Below, piece by piece: positions 11,582-21,281 of a stretch of 64,000 nucleotides of DNA. The notes beneath the pieces are model-generated. The model was not told the DNA's origin, made no database searches, and saw nothing but the letters and a program-made list of their open reading frames with translations. The DNA lies in the NCBI RefSeq assembly GCF_022533585.1, contig NZ_CP092827.1:5612001-5676000 (forward strand), written 5' to 3'. Positions within the stretch are counted from its first letter, which is position 1, and each line of letters begins with the position of its first letter. Made by a program: the position numbers and the translations under genes. The stretch comes from Pseudomonas sp. LS.1a (lineage in GTDB: Bacteria; Pseudomonadota; Gammaproteobacteria; Pseudomonadales; Pseudomonadaceae).

Positions 11582-12355
11582 TCAGAATGCCTCCTGCCGT
11601 GCGCCCTCCCGTGCTGCGTAGGCAATGCAGGCCTCGCGAAACGCCTGGAACAGGCGCAGCGAGACCGGGTTTTCGGTAAATCGCCACTCCGGGTGCCACT
11701 GCACGCCGAGCACAAAGCCCGGCGCCGCAGGCATGGACACCGCTTCGATCAGGCCATCCGGGGCCCGTGCCTCGACGCGCAGGCCCGGGGCCAGGCGGTC
11801 GATGCCCTGGCTGTGCAGCGAGTTGACCTCGAACTGCGCCGCCAGGCCCAGGCGCTCGAACATCCCGCCAGGCTCGATGCCGACAGGGTGACGAGGGCCG
11901 TATTGCACCTCCAGGGGTGCGTCCTCAGGTTCACGGTGGTCAAGGTAGCCGGGCAGTTCCTGCACGCGCTGGTGCAGGCTGCCGCCCAGGGCCACGTTCA
12001 GTTCCTGGTAGCCACGGCAGATACAGAACACCGGCACGCCGGCGGCAATGGCCGCCTGCAGCAGCGGCAGGGTCAGGCGATCGCGCGCCAGATCGTGCCG
12101 GGTACCTGCCGCGCTGGGGGCGCCATTGTAATGATGCGGTTCGATATTTGAAGGTGAGCCGGTAAAAACAATGCCGTGCAGGCGGGCCAGCAGCGCCTGC
12201 GTGTCGCTGCCCCCGTCACGGGCCGGCAAGATCAGTGGCAAGCCGGCAAAGCCGGCCGCCTCTACATACTTGTCGCCTACCGTGTGCGACGAGTTCTTCC
12301 CCACCTGCTGGCGGCAGGCGCTGACACCGATCAAGGGGACCGCATTTGCGCTCAT
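11582..12355 (-). CDS. Class I glutamine amidotransferase-like gamma-glutamyl amine hydrolase (PuuD type)
   Basis: 257 aa. Peptidase C26 family: nucleophile elbow V-F-C-I-C-R-G-Y-Q-E with the catalytic Cys, and a C-terminal V-Q-W-H-P-E-W with the catalytic His. PuuD in E. coli cleaves gamma-glutamyl-GABA in putrescine breakdown; the usual substrate here would be a gamma-glutamylated amine product. The ATG at 12355 lies 4 bases after the stop of the ligase gene, so translation is likely coupled. The sequence M-S-A-N-A-V-P-L-I-G-V-S-A-C-R fits the family start; the longer open frame upstream overlaps the ligase and is not real. Confidence 0.9.
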   Translation of the reverse strand: MSANAVPLIGVSACRQQVGKNSSHTVGDKYVEAAGFAGLPLILPARDGGSDTQALLARLHGIVFTGSPSNIEPHHYNGAPSAAGTRHDLARDRLTLPLLQAAIAAGVPVFCICRGYQELNVALGGSLHQRVQELPGYLDHREPEDAPLEVQYGPRHPVGIEPGGMFERLGLAAQFEVNSLHSQGIDRLAPGLRVEARAPDGLIEAVSMPAAPGFVLGVQWHPEWRFTENPVSLRLFQAFREACIAYAAREGARQEAF

Positions 12356-12359
12356 GGGT

Positions 12360-13742
12360 TTACACCGTGTGCAGGTACCAGTTGTACTCGAGGTCGGAAA
12401 TCGACACTTCGAACTCGGCCAGTTCGCTTTCCTTGCAGGCCACGAAGATATCGATGTAGTCCGGGCTGATGTATTGGTTGAGGACTTCGCTGTCGTCCAG
12501 CGCGCGCAGGGCATCGCGCAGGTTGTTCGGCAGGCTCTGCTCCAACTGTTCGTAGGAGTTGCCTTCGATCGGCGCCTGGGGCTCGACCTGGTTGGTCAGG
12601 CCGTGGTGAACGCCAGCGAGGATCGCCGCGAGCATCAGGTACGGGTTGGCGTCGGCACCGGCCACGCGGTGCTCGAGGCGCACGTTGTCGCTGCTGTCAG
12701 TGGGCACGCGCACGGCCACGGTGCGGTTGTCCAGGCCCCAGCTTGGCGCATTGGGCACGTAGAACTGCGCACCGAAGCGGCGGTAGGAGTTGATGTTCGG
12801 GCAGAGGAAGGCCATCGACGCCGGCATGGTTTCCAGCACGCCACCGATGGCGTGGCGCAGCGCGTCGCTTTGCAGCGGGTCGTCACTGGCGAAGATGTTC
12901 TTGCCGGTTTTCTTGTCCAGCAAGGAAATGTGCACGTGCAGGCCGTTGCCTGCCTGGCCCGGGTAGGGCTTGGCCATGAAGGTGGTGTCCATTTCATGGT
13001 CGTAGGCGACGTTCTTGATCAGGCGCTTGAGCAGGATCGCGTAGTCGCAGGCCTTCAGCGGGTCGGCCACATGGTGCAGGTTGACCTCGAACTGTGCCGG
13101 GGCGCTTTCCTTGACGATGGCGTCGGCGGGAAGGCCCTGCTCCTTGGCCGCTTCGAGCATGTCCTGCAGGCAGTCGGCATATTCGTCGAGGTCGTCGATC
13201 AAATACACCTGGGTCGACTGCGGGCGCTTGCCGGAAATCGGCGAGCGCGGCGGCTGCGGGCGACCGTTGAGATTGTCCTGGTCGATCAGGTAGAACTCCA
13301 GCTCGAACGCGGCGCAGATATCCAGGCCCAGGTCGTCGAACTTGCTCACCACCTGGCGCAGCACTTCGCGCGGGTCGGCGAAGAACGGCTGGCCATCCAG
13401 CTCGTGCATGGTCATCAGCAGCTGGGCGGTGGGGCGCTTCTGCCACGGCTCGTCCGACAGCGTGCCAGGGATCGGGAAGCAGATGCGGTCGGCATCGCCG
13501 ATGTCCAGGCCAAGGCCGGTGCTCTCGACGGTGGAACCGTTGATGTCCAGGGCGAACAGCGATGCCGGCAGGTTGATGCCCTTCTCGTACACCTTATGCA
13601 GGCTGGCCCGCTCGATGCGCTTGCCACGTACCACGCCGTTCATGTCGGAGATCAGCAGGTCGACGTACTGCGTGTCCGGATGGGCCTGGAGGAAGTCATT
13701 CATCTCGCTGGAAGAACTGGCGCACGGGGTTACCGACGTCAT
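12360..13742 (-). CDS. Glutamine-synthetase-family gamma-glutamyl-amine ligase (PuuA/SpuI type)
   Basis: 460 aa. GS family core: the C-A-A-F-E-L-E-F-Y metal motif, K-E-S-A-P-A-Q-F-E-V-N, G-N-G-L-H-V-H-I-S-L, and N-V-R-L-E-H-R with the active-site Arg. It lacks the adenylylation tyrosine context of GlnA and has the P-N-I-N-S-Y-R-R segment of PuuA-type enzymes, which ligate glutamate to putrescine or other amines using ATP. Pseudomonads carry several such paralogues, so the exact amine is not determined. AAGGA lies nine bases before ATG 13742. First gene of the ligase-hydrolase-(permease) run and divergent from a LysR gene. Confidence 0.9.
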   Translation of the reverse strand: MTSVTPCASSSSEMNDFLQAHPDTQYVDLLISDMNGVVRGKRIERASLHKVYEKGINLPASLFALDINGSTVESTGLGLDIGDADRICFPIPGTLSDEPWQKRPTAQLLMTMHELDGQPFFADPREVLRQVVSKFDDLGLDICAAFELEFYLIDQDNLNGRPQPPRSPISGKRPQSTQVYLIDDLDEYADCLQDMLEAAKEQGLPADAIVKESAPAQFEVNLHHVADPLKACDYAILLKRLIKNVAYDHEMDTTFMAKPYPGQAGNGLHVHISLLDKKTGKNIFASDDPLQSDALRHAIGGVLETMPASMAFLCPNINSYRRFGAQFYVPNAPSWGLDNRTVAVRVPTDSSDNVRLEHRVAGADANPYLMLAAILAGVHHGLTNQVEPQAPIEGNSYEQLEQSLPNNLRDALRALDDSEVLNQYISPDYIDIFVACKESELAEFEVSISDLEYNWYLHTV

Positions 13743-13948
13743 GGCTGTACATCCTTTGATTTGCTGCGGCGATGTGGGGATACGGCTGGCGCCTCACGGG
13801 CGACGATGGTTGCAGCTGTTGTTCTTTTCACTTTCCCATCGTGGGGACTGGTTACCCGACCGGGCGCATTGATTCCCGGGGGCCGTTCCACTATAAAATG
13901 GCCAAAACGCAACAGACATTGGCAATTCGGCAAGCAGAGCGTGCACCA

Positions 13949-14821
13949 ATGCAATATCAGATTACCCATGCCGACCTTTCCCTGGTCCTGGCCCTGGAAC
14001 GTGGCCGCTCGCTGGCCAAGGCTGCCGAGTTGCTCAAGGTCGATGTGTCGACGGTGTTCCGCTCGATCCGCCGGCTGGAGTCGGCGCTGGGCACCGCCTT
14101 GTTCGTCAAGAGCCGCAAGGGCTACCTGCCGACCGACACCGCCCAGGCCCTGGCCGAGCAGGCCGAACGCGCCGAGCAGGCGCTGGAGGCGGCGCGCATC
14201 GCCATGACCAGTGGCGAGCAGGTGGTCAGCGGCACGGTGCGGCTGACCTGTACCGAGGCGGTGATGCACAGCCTGCTGCTGCCGGCGCTGGCCGAGTTCA
14301 TGCCCAACTACCCGGCCCTGTCGCTGGAAATGGGCACCTCCAACACCTTCGCCAACCTCAGCCGGCGCGATGCCGACATTGCCCTGCGCCTGACCAACAC
14401 GCCGCCGGAGCACCTGGTGGGCCGCAACCTGGGGTCCACCTCCTACGTGGTCTGCGGCCAACCGCAGTGGCGCGAGCGCCTGGCCGAGTCACCTGCCAGC
14501 GTGCCGTGGATCGCCCCCGACGACTCGATGCAGGACCACCCCACGGTGGTCTGGCGCAACCAGCAGCACCCGGGGTTGAGCCCGCGCTACCAGTGCAGCG
14601 GCATGTCGACCATCGCCCAGCTGGTCACGGCCGGGCTCGGCGTGGCGGCGTTGCCGGACTACATGGTGCACGCGCTGCCCGGGGTGGATGCGCTGAGCGG
14701 GCCGCTGCCGGGTTGCGACACCCAGCTGTGGCTGCTGACCCGGCCCGATTGCCGGGCGTTGCGCTCGGTGCAGACCCTGTTCGAGGAGCTGACCCCGCGG
14801 TTGCGTGACGCGATGCTCTGA
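13949..14821 (+). CDS. LysR-type transcriptional regulator
   Basis: 290 aa. N-terminal winged HTH (A-L-E-R-G-R-S-L-A-K-A-A-E-L-L-K-V-D-V-S-T-V-F-R split over residues 12-35) followed by a LysR substrate domain of about 200 residues. The recognition helix carries V-S-T-V-F-R-S-I-R-R-L-E in place of the commoner Q-P-A-L-S-R motif. ATG 13949 starts M-Q-Y-Q-I-T-H-A-D-L just before the HTH; starts further upstream are in frame but lie in the divergent promoter region. Position opposite the ligase-hydrolase-permease genes suggests that it controls them in response to an amine or its product (inference). Confidence 0.9.
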   Translation: MQYQITHADLSLVLALERGRSLAKAAELLKVDVSTVFRSIRRLESALGTALFVKSRKGYLPTDTAQALAEQAERAEQALEAARIAMTSGEQVVSGTVRLTCTEAVMHSLLLPALAEFMPNYPALSLEMGTSNTFANLSRRDADIALRLTNTPPEHLVGRNLGSTSYVVCGQPQWRERLAESPASVPWIAPDDSMQDHPTVVWRNQQHPGLSPRYQCSGMSTIAQLVTAGLGVAALPDYMVHALPGVDALSGPLPGCDTQLWLLTRPDCRALRSVQTLFEELTPRLRDAML

Positions 14822-14852
14822 GGTTATCGTCAGGCTCAAGTGATAGGGTGTC

Positions 14853-14952
14853 TGTTCCGGCCCTTTCACGGCTGAAGCCGCACCCACAGGGTGCGGTGAT
14901 GAACCTGAGAACAATGCGGTCCCTGTGGGAGCGGCTTTAGCCGCGAAGAAGG
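14853..14952. repeat. REP inverted pair, variant arms
   Basis: Two inverted REP units between the LysR gene and rpoZ (both +). Left arm has GGCTGAAGCCGCACCCACAG (one base off GCTCCCACAG), right arm CTGTGGGAGCGGCTTTAGCC. The arms have diverged, unlike the near-identical pair after argB. Confidence 0.78.
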
Positions 14953-15082
14953 CAATACAGGGCTTGAAGGTAGCCACCCGACAAAACAGCGCTTCCCTAT
15001 TGGCTGGTGATTTTTTAAACTATCGAGTCCGCCTGCCCACTATTGGGCTGCACGCCCACCGCAATTGCTACTGAGGAAGACC

Positions 15083-15346
15083 ATGGCCCGCGTAACTGTT
15101 GAAGACTGCCTGGAACACGTGGATAACCGCTTTGAGCTGGTCATGCTCTCGACCAAGCGCGCTCGCCAGCTGGCGACCGGCGGCAAAGAGCCACGCGTTG
15201 CGTGGGAAAACGACAAGCCGACCGTTGTTGCCCTGCGTGAAATCGCCGAAGGCATCGTCACCAACGAGTTCATCGCCGCTGAAGAGATCGTCACCGAGGA
15301 TCCGGTGTTCGCCGCGTTCGAGGACGAGAACAACGAGGCTGTCTGA
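15083..15346 (+). CDS. rpoZ: RNA polymerase omega subunit
   Basis: 87 aa. Small acidic subunit that helps assemble RNA polymerase by binding the beta-prime C-terminus and, in E. coli, forms part of a ppGpp site. [26 protein letters not shown] and R-E-I-A-E-G are the conserved omega segments. AGGA precedes ATG 15083. It precedes spoT by 59 bases, the widely conserved rpoZ-spoT pair. Confidence 0.97.
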   Translation: MARVTVEDCLEHVDNRFELVMLSTKRARQLATGGKEPRVAWENDKPTVVALREIAEGIVTNEFIAAEEIVTEDPVFAAFEDENNEAV

Positions 15347-15405
15347 TTGATGCCAGGTCGAAGTCGCACGGCGCAAGGCCCCCTTCCTCGGCAGGAGGTG
15401 AACCC

Positions 15406-17514
15406 ATGCCGGGTATAGAAGCCTTGGCCGAACGGCTGTCGACCTATCTTGGCCCGGAACAGGTCAACCTGGTCCGGCGCGCCTATTTCTACGCCGAACA
15501 GGCCCACGATGGGCAGCGCCGCCGCAGTGGCGAGCCCTACGTGACCCACCCGCTGGCCGTGGCCAGCATCCTCGCCGACATGCACATGGACCATCAGAGC
15601 CTGATGGCGGCCATGCTGCACGACGTGATCGAAGACACCGGCATCGCCAAGGAAGCCCTCAGCCAGCAGTTTGGCGAGACCGTGGCCGAACTGGTCGATG
15701 GGGTCAGCAAGCTGACCCAGATGAACTTCGAGACCAAGGCCGAGGCGCAAGCCGAGAACTTCCAGAAAATGGCCATGGCCATGGCCCGCGATATCCGCGT
15801 GATCCTGGTCAAGCTGGCCGACCGCCTGCACAACATGCGCACCCTGGAGGTGCTGTCCGGCGAAAAACGCCGGCGCATCGCCAAGGAAACCCTCGAGATC
15901 TACGCCCCCATCGCCAACCGCCTGGGCATGCACACCGTGCGCGTGGAGTTCGAGGACCTCGGCTTCAAGGCCATGCACCCGATGCGCTCGTCTCTGATCC
16001 ACCGGGCAGTGAAAAGCGCACGCGGCAACCGCAAAGAGATCGTCGCCAAGATCGAGCACTCGCTGGCCAACTGCCTGGCCGCCGACGGCATCGAGGGCGA
16101 GGTCAGCGGCCGGCAGAAGCACCTCTATGGCATCTACAAGAAGATGCGTGGCAAGCGCCGCGCCTTCAACGAGATCATGGACGTGTACGCCTTCCGCATC
16201 GTCGTCGACAAGGTCGACACCTGCTACCGCGTGCTCGGTGCCGTGCACAACCTGTACAAGCCGCTGCCCGGTCGCTTCAAGGATTACATCGCGATCCCCA
16301 AGGCCAACGGCTATCAGTCGTTGCACACCACGCTGTTCGGCATGCACGGCGTGCCCATCGAAATCCAGATCCGCACCCGCGAGATGGAAGAGATGGCCAA
16401 CAACGGCATCGCTGCGCACTGGCTGTACAAGTCCAACGACGACGAGCAGCCCAAGGGCAGCCACGCCCGTGCCCGCCAGTGGGTCAAGGGCATCCTCGAA
16501 CTGCAGCAACGTGCCGGCAACTCGCTGGAATTCATCGAGAGCGTGAAGATCGACCTGTTCCCGGACGAGGTCTACGTGTTCACGCCCAAAGGCCGCATCA
16601 TGGAGCTGCCCAAAGGCTCCACGGCCGTCGACTTCGCCTACGCGGTGCACACCGACGTCGGCAACAGCTGCATCGCCTGCCGCATCAACCGCCGCCTGGC
16701 GCCGCTGTCCGAACCGCTGCAAAGCGGCTCCACGGTGGAAATCGTCAGCGCCCCGGGCGCACGGCCGAATCCGGCCTGGCTCAACTTCGTGGTTACCGGC
16801 AAGGCGCGCACGCACATCCGCCACGCGCTCAAGCAGCAGCGTCGCTCCGAATCCATCAGCCTGGGCGAACGCCTGCTGAACAAGGTACTCACCGGCTTCG
16901 ACAGCAGCCTGGAGAGAATCCCCCAGGAACGTATCCAGGCGATTCTCGCCGAGTACCGCCTGGAGCTGATCGAAGACCTGCTCGAAGACATCGGCCTGGG
17001 CAACCGCATGGCCTACGTGGTCGCGCGCCGCCTGCTGTCGGCCGAAGGCGAGCAGTTGCCGGCACCGGAAGGCCCGCTGGCGATCCGCGGTACCGAAGGC
17101 CTGGTGCTGAGCTACGCCAAGTGCTGCACGCCGATCCCGGGTGACCCGATCGTCGGCCACCTGTCAGCCGGCAAGGGCATGGTCGTGCACCTGGAAAACT
17201 GCCGCAACATCAGTGAAATCCGCCACAACCCGGAGAAGTGCGTGCAGCTCTCCTGGGCCAAGGACATCACCGGTGAATTCAATGTCGAGTTGCGTGTCGA
17301 ACTGGAGCACCAGCGCGGCCTGATTGCCCTGCTGGCCAGCAGTGTCAACGCCGCCGACGGCAATATCGAGAAGATCAGCATGGACGAACGCGACGGCCGT
17401 ATCAGCGTGGTCCAACTGGTGGTCAGCGTGCACGACCGCGTGCACCTGGCGCGTGTGATCAAGAAGCTGCGTACCCTGACCGGTGTGGTCCGCATCACCC
17501 GCATGCGTACGTAG
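15406..17514 (+). CDS. spoT: Bifunctional (p)ppGpp synthetase/hydrolase SpoT
   Basis: 702 aa. Domain order: HD hydrolase ([15 protein letters not shown]; residues about 45-150), synthetase (Y-G-I-Y-K-K-M near 240, then [18 protein letters not shown]), TGS (from about 385), and C-terminal helical and ACT domains. The R-F-K-D matches the RXKD motif of bifunctional enzymes rather than the ExDD of synthetase-only RelA. It makes and degrades the stringent-response alarmone on the ribosome and in response to carbon, fatty acid or iron stress. A strong AGGAGGTG site lies before ATG 15406. Confidence 0.97.
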   Translation: MPGIEALAERLSTYLGPEQVNLVRRAYFYAEQAHDGQRRRSGEPYVTHPLAVASILADMHMDHQSLMAAMLHDVIEDTGIAKEALSQQFGETVAELVDGVSKLTQMNFETKAEAQAENFQKMAMAMARDIRVILVKLADRLHNMRTLEVLSGEKRRRIAKETLEIYAPIANRLGMHTVRVEFEDLGFKAMHPMRSSLIHRAVKSARGNRKEIVAKIEHSLANCLAADGIEGEVSGRQKHLYGIYKKMRGKRRAFNEIMDVYAFRIVVDKVDTCYRVLGAVHNLYKPLPGRFKDYIAIPKANGYQSLHTTLFGMHGVPIEIQIRTREMEEMANNGIAAHWLYKSNDDEQPKGSHARARQWVKGILELQQRAGNSLEFIESVKIDLFPDEVYVFTPKGRIMELPKGSTAVDFAYAVHTDVGNSCIACRINRRLAPLSEPLQSGSTVEIVSAPGARPNPAWLNFVVTGKARTHIRHALKQQRRSESISLGERLLNKVLTGFDSSLERIPQERIQAILAEYRLELIEDLLEDIGLGNRMAYVVARRLLSAEGEQLPAPEGPLAIRGTEGLVLSYAKCCTPIPGDPIVGHLSAGKGMVVHLENCRNISEIRHNPEKCVQLSWAKDITGEFNVELRVELEHQRGLIALLASSVNAADGNIEKISMDERDGRISVVQLVVSVHDRVHLARVIKKLRTLTGVVRITRMRT

Positions 17515-17537
17515 TCCGCCAACTGCAAGGAGTCATC

Positions 17538-17918
17538 ATGAGCAAGACCGTCATCAACAGCGACAAGGCCCCTGCCGCCATCGGCACCTACTCGCAGGCG
17601 ATCAAGGCCGGCAACACCGTGTACATGTCGGGCCAGATCCCGCTGGACCCGAAGACCATGGAGCTGGTCGAAGGCTTCGAAGCCCAGACCGTACAGGTGT
17701 TCGAGAACCTCAAGGCCGTGGCTGAAGCCGCTGGCGGTTCGTTCAAGGACATCGTCAAGCTGAACATCTTCCTCACCGACCTGAGCCACTTCGCCAAGGT
17801 CAACGAGGTGATGGGCCGCTACTTCGAGCAGCCGTACCCGGCCCGCGCCGCCATCGGCGTTGCCGCGCTGCCGAAAGGCGCCCAGGTCGAAATGGACGCC
17901 ATCCTGGTCATCGAATGA
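17538..17918 (+). CDS. ridA: RidA (YjgF/YER057c/UK114) enamine/imine deaminase
   Basis: 126 aa. Hydrolyses reactive 2-aminoacrylate and related imines released by PLP enzymes. The opening [17 protein letters not shown] and the C-terminal [20 protein letters not shown] (broken here at residues 102-121) are the family signatures; the Arg in P-A-R-A binds the substrate carboxylate. AAGGAG lies 6 bases before the ATG. It follows spoT by 23 bases, an arrangement common in gammaproteobacteria. Confidence 0.96.
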   Translation: MSKTVINSDKAPAAIGTYSQAIKAGNTVYMSGQIPLDPKTMELVEGFEAQTVQVFENLKAVAEAAGGSFKDIVKLNIFLTDLSHFAKVNEVMGRYFEQPYPARAAIGVAALPKGAQVEMDAILVIE

Positions 17919-17977
17919 TGCCCCCGGTGACGGGCGCCCTGCCCGTCACCTTCCCTTCTCTGCAAGGTTACCCCGTC

Positions 17978-18709
17978 ATGCGTCAAGCACTGCCCTTCGC
18001 GCTGGCAGCCCTGCTTCTGGGCGGCTGCGCCAGCCACAAACCCGAAGATTTCAACGGCACCTGGATCAACCAGGACGCCATCACTGCGGCCGTCAAGGGC
18101 GGCAGCCTGCGCCAGGCGCTCAATGAGCACGGCCCGGTGTTCGAGTGGAAGCTCGACGTCGCCAGCCAGCAGGCCAGCTACAGCAATGGTTTCGAAGCGG
18201 CCGACGGCCAGCTGAGCGCCACCGACAAGCAATGGCAGGCCAGCTTCCAGGGCGGCCAGACCGAGCAACTGTCGCTCGATGGCGACGAACTGCAGGCTGT
18301 CGACCAAAGCGGCAGCAAGCAGACCTTCGTGCGCGCCAAAGCGCCGGCGGCGGCCAACGCACCACTGGGCAGCAGCTTCGAGAAGGCGCTGTACCAGGCC
18401 TATCTGGGCGGCGACTGGAAGGTCGTCGAAGGCCAGGGCAAAGGTGCCACCGTGCGCTTCAGCGACACCGGCAACGTCACCGGCCTGCCGGGGCCAGACC
18501 GTTTCGCCCTGTGCCTGGCGGGTGATTGCGCGACCATGGGTGGCAGCAATGACAGCCTGTGGCTGGAGCGCAACCAACGTGGTGCGCCATTCATCATCAA
18601 GCGCGATGGCGACAAGCTGGAGATCTTCCAGGCGGTGAACCGTGCGCAGCCGGATGAAATGCCGGAACTGGCAGCAGGCAAGCGCCAATGGGTGCTGGAG
18701 CGCAGCTGA
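17978..18709 (+). CDS. Putative lipoprotein of unknown function
   Basis: 243 aa. The N-terminus M-R-Q-A-L-P-F-A-L-A-A-L-L-L-G-G-C-A-S has a hydrophobic stretch ending in a lipobox (L-G-G-C), so it is probably exported and lipid-anchored. The mature part has the look of a beta-rich protein: F-N-G-T-W-I-N, then repeated short strands ending in charged turns. I do not recognise a functional domain. I chose ATG 17978 because it gives an exact signal peptide; an upstream in-frame start would bury it. It follows ridA by 59 bases. Confidence 0.82.
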   Translation: MRQALPFALAALLLGGCASHKPEDFNGTWINQDAITAAVKGGSLRQALNEHGPVFEWKLDVASQQASYSNGFEAADGQLSATDKQWQASFQGGQTEQLSLDGDELQAVDQSGSKQTFVRAKAPAAANAPLGSSFEKALYQAYLGGDWKVVEGQGKGATVRFSDTGNVTGLPGPDRFALCLAGDCATMGGSNDSLWLERNQRGAPFIIKRDGDKLEIFQAVNRAQPDEMPELAAGKRQWVLERS

Positions 18710-18737
18710 GACCTGCTGAATAGCGGCCGAACACACT

Positions 18738-18833
18738 GGCCTCTTCGCGGGTAAACCCGCTCCCACAGGTACACCGCCAGGCTTGAAACCAGCGGTGCAC
18801 CTGTGGGAGCGGGTTTACCCGCGAAGAGGCCGG
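18738..18833. repeat. REP inverted pair
   Basis: Near-identical REP arms (GGCCTCTTCGCGGGTAAACC and complement) between the convergent lipoprotein and epimerase genes, ending 5 bases from the epimerase stop codon. Confidence 0.87.
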
Positions 18834-18838
18834 TAGAC

Positions 18839-19696
18839 TCAGCGCACGCCTTCCAGGATTGCGGCATAGCCTTCCTTGTAACTCGGATACACCGGCGCCC
18901 AGCCCAACGCCCTTGCCCGGGCATTGCTGCAGCGCTTGCTGCCGGTACGCCGCACCCGCTGCTCATCCGACCACTCGGTCACCCCCATGTACGCCCGCAG
19001 CCAGGCCACCACGTCGGCCAGCGGCGCCGGGTCGTCGTCGACGCCGATGTAGCAGTCATCCAGCACCTTGCCATCGGCATCGGCCTGCAACAGGAACGCC
19101 AACAGGCTGGCGGCGTCCTCGGCATGAATACGGTTGCCATACAGCGGAGGCTCCTCGGCCACGCGGTAGCCCTGGCGCACCTGACTGAGCAGCCACTCGC
19201 GGCCGGGGCCATAGATTCCGGTCAGGCGCACCACGCTAGCCGGGATGCCACTGGCCAGTGCCAGCCGCTCAGCCTCCAGCATCAACCGCCCGGAATAGCC
19301 TTCAGGCTCGGTGGCCGCGCCCTCCTCGATCCACTCGCCGTCCTTCTGTGCATACACGCTGCTGCTGGACACGAACAGCAGGCGCCGTGGGCGTTGGCCG
19401 CGCTCGGCCAGCCAGGCCAGCACATGGCGCAAACCATCAACATACGCCGCCTGGTAACCCGCCTCGTCGTGCTGGCTGGCCGCCACGCAGTACACCAGGT
19501 AGTCCGGTGCACGCTGCGGCCAGGCGGCGGGAATGGAGGGCTCGGACAGGTCTGCAGCCACCGGCACGACACCCGCAGGCAACTGCCCGATCGAGCGACG
19601 CAGGCCGCACACCTGCCAACCGCGCGCAAGCATTTGCCGGGCAAGACGCCCGCCTACATCACCACAACCCACCACCATCACGGAAAGGCCTGACAT
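18839..19696 (-). CDS. NAD-dependent epimerase/dehydratase (SDR) family protein
   Basis: 285 aa. Rossmann fold with V-M-V-V-G-C-G-D-V-G-G-R-L-A as the nucleotide loop near residue 7, and a downstream S-S-S-S-V-Y-A plus Y-S-G-R-L that may correspond to the SDR active-site serine and tyrosine; the lysine of the usual YxxxK is Arg-Leu-Met here, so catalysis may differ or be absent. Atypical SDRs of this kind are often annotated as YeeZ-like. GGGAG lies 7 bases before ATG 19696. Function unknown. It is divergent from exbB. Confidence 0.83.
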   Translation of the reverse strand: MSGLSVMVVGCGDVGGRLARQMLARGWQVCGLRRSIGQLPAGVVPVAADLSEPSIPAAWPQRAPDYLVYCVAASQHDEAGYQAAYVDGLRHVLAWLAERGQRPRRLLFVSSSSVYAQKDGEWIEEGAATEPEGYSGRLMLEAERLALASGIPASVVRLTGIYGPGREWLLSQVRQGYRVAEEPPLYGNRIHAEDAASLLAFLLQADADGKVLDDCYIGVDDDPAPLADVVAWLRAYMGVTEWSDEQRVRRTGSKRCSNARARALGWAPVYPSYKEGYAAILEGVR

Positions 19697-19886
19697 CTCT
19701 AAACTCCCTGGACCAATTGATCAGCCCGCCCACGCTACACGATGGATAGCTAGACCATAGGCGAAAAAAGCAACAAGATTACTTTTGTTAACAAGAATTA
19801 CTTGCAATAATGGCCGCCAAATTGTTCTCGGCCTACCTCGAGGCCTTGGAGAACGTTCACTCTATTCTTCATCAGGTCCGGCCAGC

Positions 19887-20849
19887 ATGACACGTACTCA
19901 ACCTTCCGCTTCGCCAACCCCGTCGCGCGCCTGGCGCGCCATCGCCGCGCTGACGCTCAGCCTGGTGCTGGCCCCGGTGGCCATGGCCGATGAGCCAACC
20001 GCCAATGCCGCCACCCCGGCTGCCGCTACTGCTCCAGCTGCTCCAGCCGCAGCGCCGGCTGCCGGCGCAGTTGCCGCCACCCCGGCTGATGCCCCGGTCG
20101 CAGTAGACCCGAGCGTCGAAGCCCTGGTTGAAGACACCTCGCTGGGCATGGCTCACGACCTGTCCCCATGGGGCATGTACAAGAACGCCGACGTGGTGGT
20201 GAAGGCAGTCATGATCGGCCTGGCCATCGCCTCCATCATCACCTGGACCATCTGGATCGCCAAAGGCTTCGAGCTGATGGGCGCCAAGCGCCGCCTGCGT
20301 GGTGAAATCGCCCTGCTGAAGAAATCCGCCAGCCTCAAGGAAGCCAGCGACGTTTCCAACAAGGAAGGCACCCTGGCCCACACCCTGGTCCACGACGCCC
20401 TCGAAGAGATGCGCCTGTCGGCCAACGCCCGCGAAAAAGAAGGCATCAAGGAGCGCGTCAGCTTCCGCCTGGAGCGCCTGGTACACGCCAGCGGCCGTAC
20501 CATGAGCAGCGGCACCGGCGTACTCGCCACCATCGGCTCCACTGCGCCGTTCGTCGGCCTGTTCGGTACCGTATGGGGCATCATGAACAGCTTCATCGGC
20601 ATCGCCAAGACCCAGACCACCAACCTGGCCGTGGTTGCCCCGGGTATCGCCGAAGCCCTGCTGGCCACCGCCCTGGGCCTGGTCGCCGCGATCCCGGCCG
20701 TGGTCATCTACAACGTCTTCGCCCGCTCCATCGCCGGCTACAAGGCCCAGGTGTCCGACGCCTCCGCCCAGGTGCTGCTGCTGGTCAGCCGTGACCTGGA
20801 CCACCAGGGCAGCGAGCGTGTTGCCCCGCACATGGTGAAAGTGGGGTAA
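19887..20849 (+). CDS. exbB: TonB-system energy-transducing protein ExbB
   Basis: 320 aa, longer than E. coli ExbB (244) because of a signal-like N-terminus and a periplasmic Ala/Pro-rich tract (residues about 35-80) before the first membrane helix. Three membrane segments follow: near V-V-V-K-A-V-M-I-G-L-A, then A-T-I-G-S-T-A-P-F-V-G-L-F-G-T-V-W-G, then A-E-A-L-L-A-T-A-L-G-L-V-A-A-I-P. With ExbD it uses the proton gradient to energise TonB for iron-siderophore and other outer-membrane import. The extended form is usual in Pseudomonas. First gene of exbB-exbD-tonB. TonB-system mutants of P. putida have been reported as less solvent tolerant. Confidence 0.96.
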   Translation: MTRTQPSASPTPSRAWRAIAALTLSLVLAPVAMADEPTANAATPAAATAPAAPAAAPAAGAVAATPADAPVAVDPSVEALVEDTSLGMAHDLSPWGMYKNADVVVKAVMIGLAIASIITWTIWIAKGFELMGAKRRLRGEIALLKKSASLKEASDVSNKEGTLAHTLVHDALEEMRLSANAREKEGIKERVSFRLERLVHASGRTMSSGTGVLATIGSTAPFVGLFGTVWGIMNSFIGIAKTQTTNLAVVAPGIAEALLATALGLVAAIPAVVIYNVFARSIAGYKAQVSDASAQVLLLVSRDLDHQGSERVAPHMVKVG

Positions 20850-20852
20850 GCC

Positions 20853-21281
20853 ATGGGCCTGCATCTCAACGAAGGTGGCGACGACCTCGCCGAAAACCAC
20901 GAAATCAACGTTACGCCGTTCATCGACGTGATGCTGGTGCTGCTGATCATCTTCATGGTCGCAGCCCCCCTGGCCACGGTCGACATCAAGGTCGACCTGC
21001 CAGCCTCGACCGCCAAGCCGGCGCCGAGGCCCGAGAAACCGGTGTTCGTCAGCGTCAAGGCCGACCAGAAGCTGTACGTCGGCGACGATCAGGTCCCTGC
21101 CCCCGACCAGCTTGGCCCGATGCTCGATGCCAAGACCAAGGGCGACAAGGAAACCACCATCTTCTTCCAGGCTGACAAAGGCGTGGATTACGGTGACCTG
21201 ATGGAAGTGATGAACAACATGCGCGCGGCCGGCTACCTGAAAGTCGGTCTGGTAGGTCTCGAGACGGCAGCCAAGAAATGA
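20853..21281 (+). CDS. exbD: TonB-system protein ExbD
   Basis: 142 aa. A short cytoplasmic N-terminus, one membrane helix (E-I-N-V-T-P-F-I-D-V-M-L-V-L-L-I-I-F) with the proton-carrying Asp, and a periplasmic domain. Partner of ExbB in driving TonB. It starts three bases after exbB and overlaps tonB by four bases (ATGA), so the three are translated as one operon. Confidence 0.97.
   Translation: MGLHLNEGGDDLAENHEINVTPFIDVMLVLLIIFMVAAPLATVDIKVDLPASTAKPAPRPEKPVFVSVKADQKLYVGDDQVPAPDQLGPMLDAKTKGDKETTIFFQADKGVDYGDLMEVMNNMRAAGYLKVGLVGLETAAKK

Noticed and set aside
11505..11590. A small stem (GCTTTC/GAAAGC) between hydrolase and permease genes as a terminator.
   Set aside because: Only six base pairs and no T-tract; not enough to call.
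19740..19830. A Fur box in front of exbBD-tonB.
   Set aside because: I could not find a 19-base match close to GATAATGATAATCATTATC; the best alignments score about 7-8 of 19.
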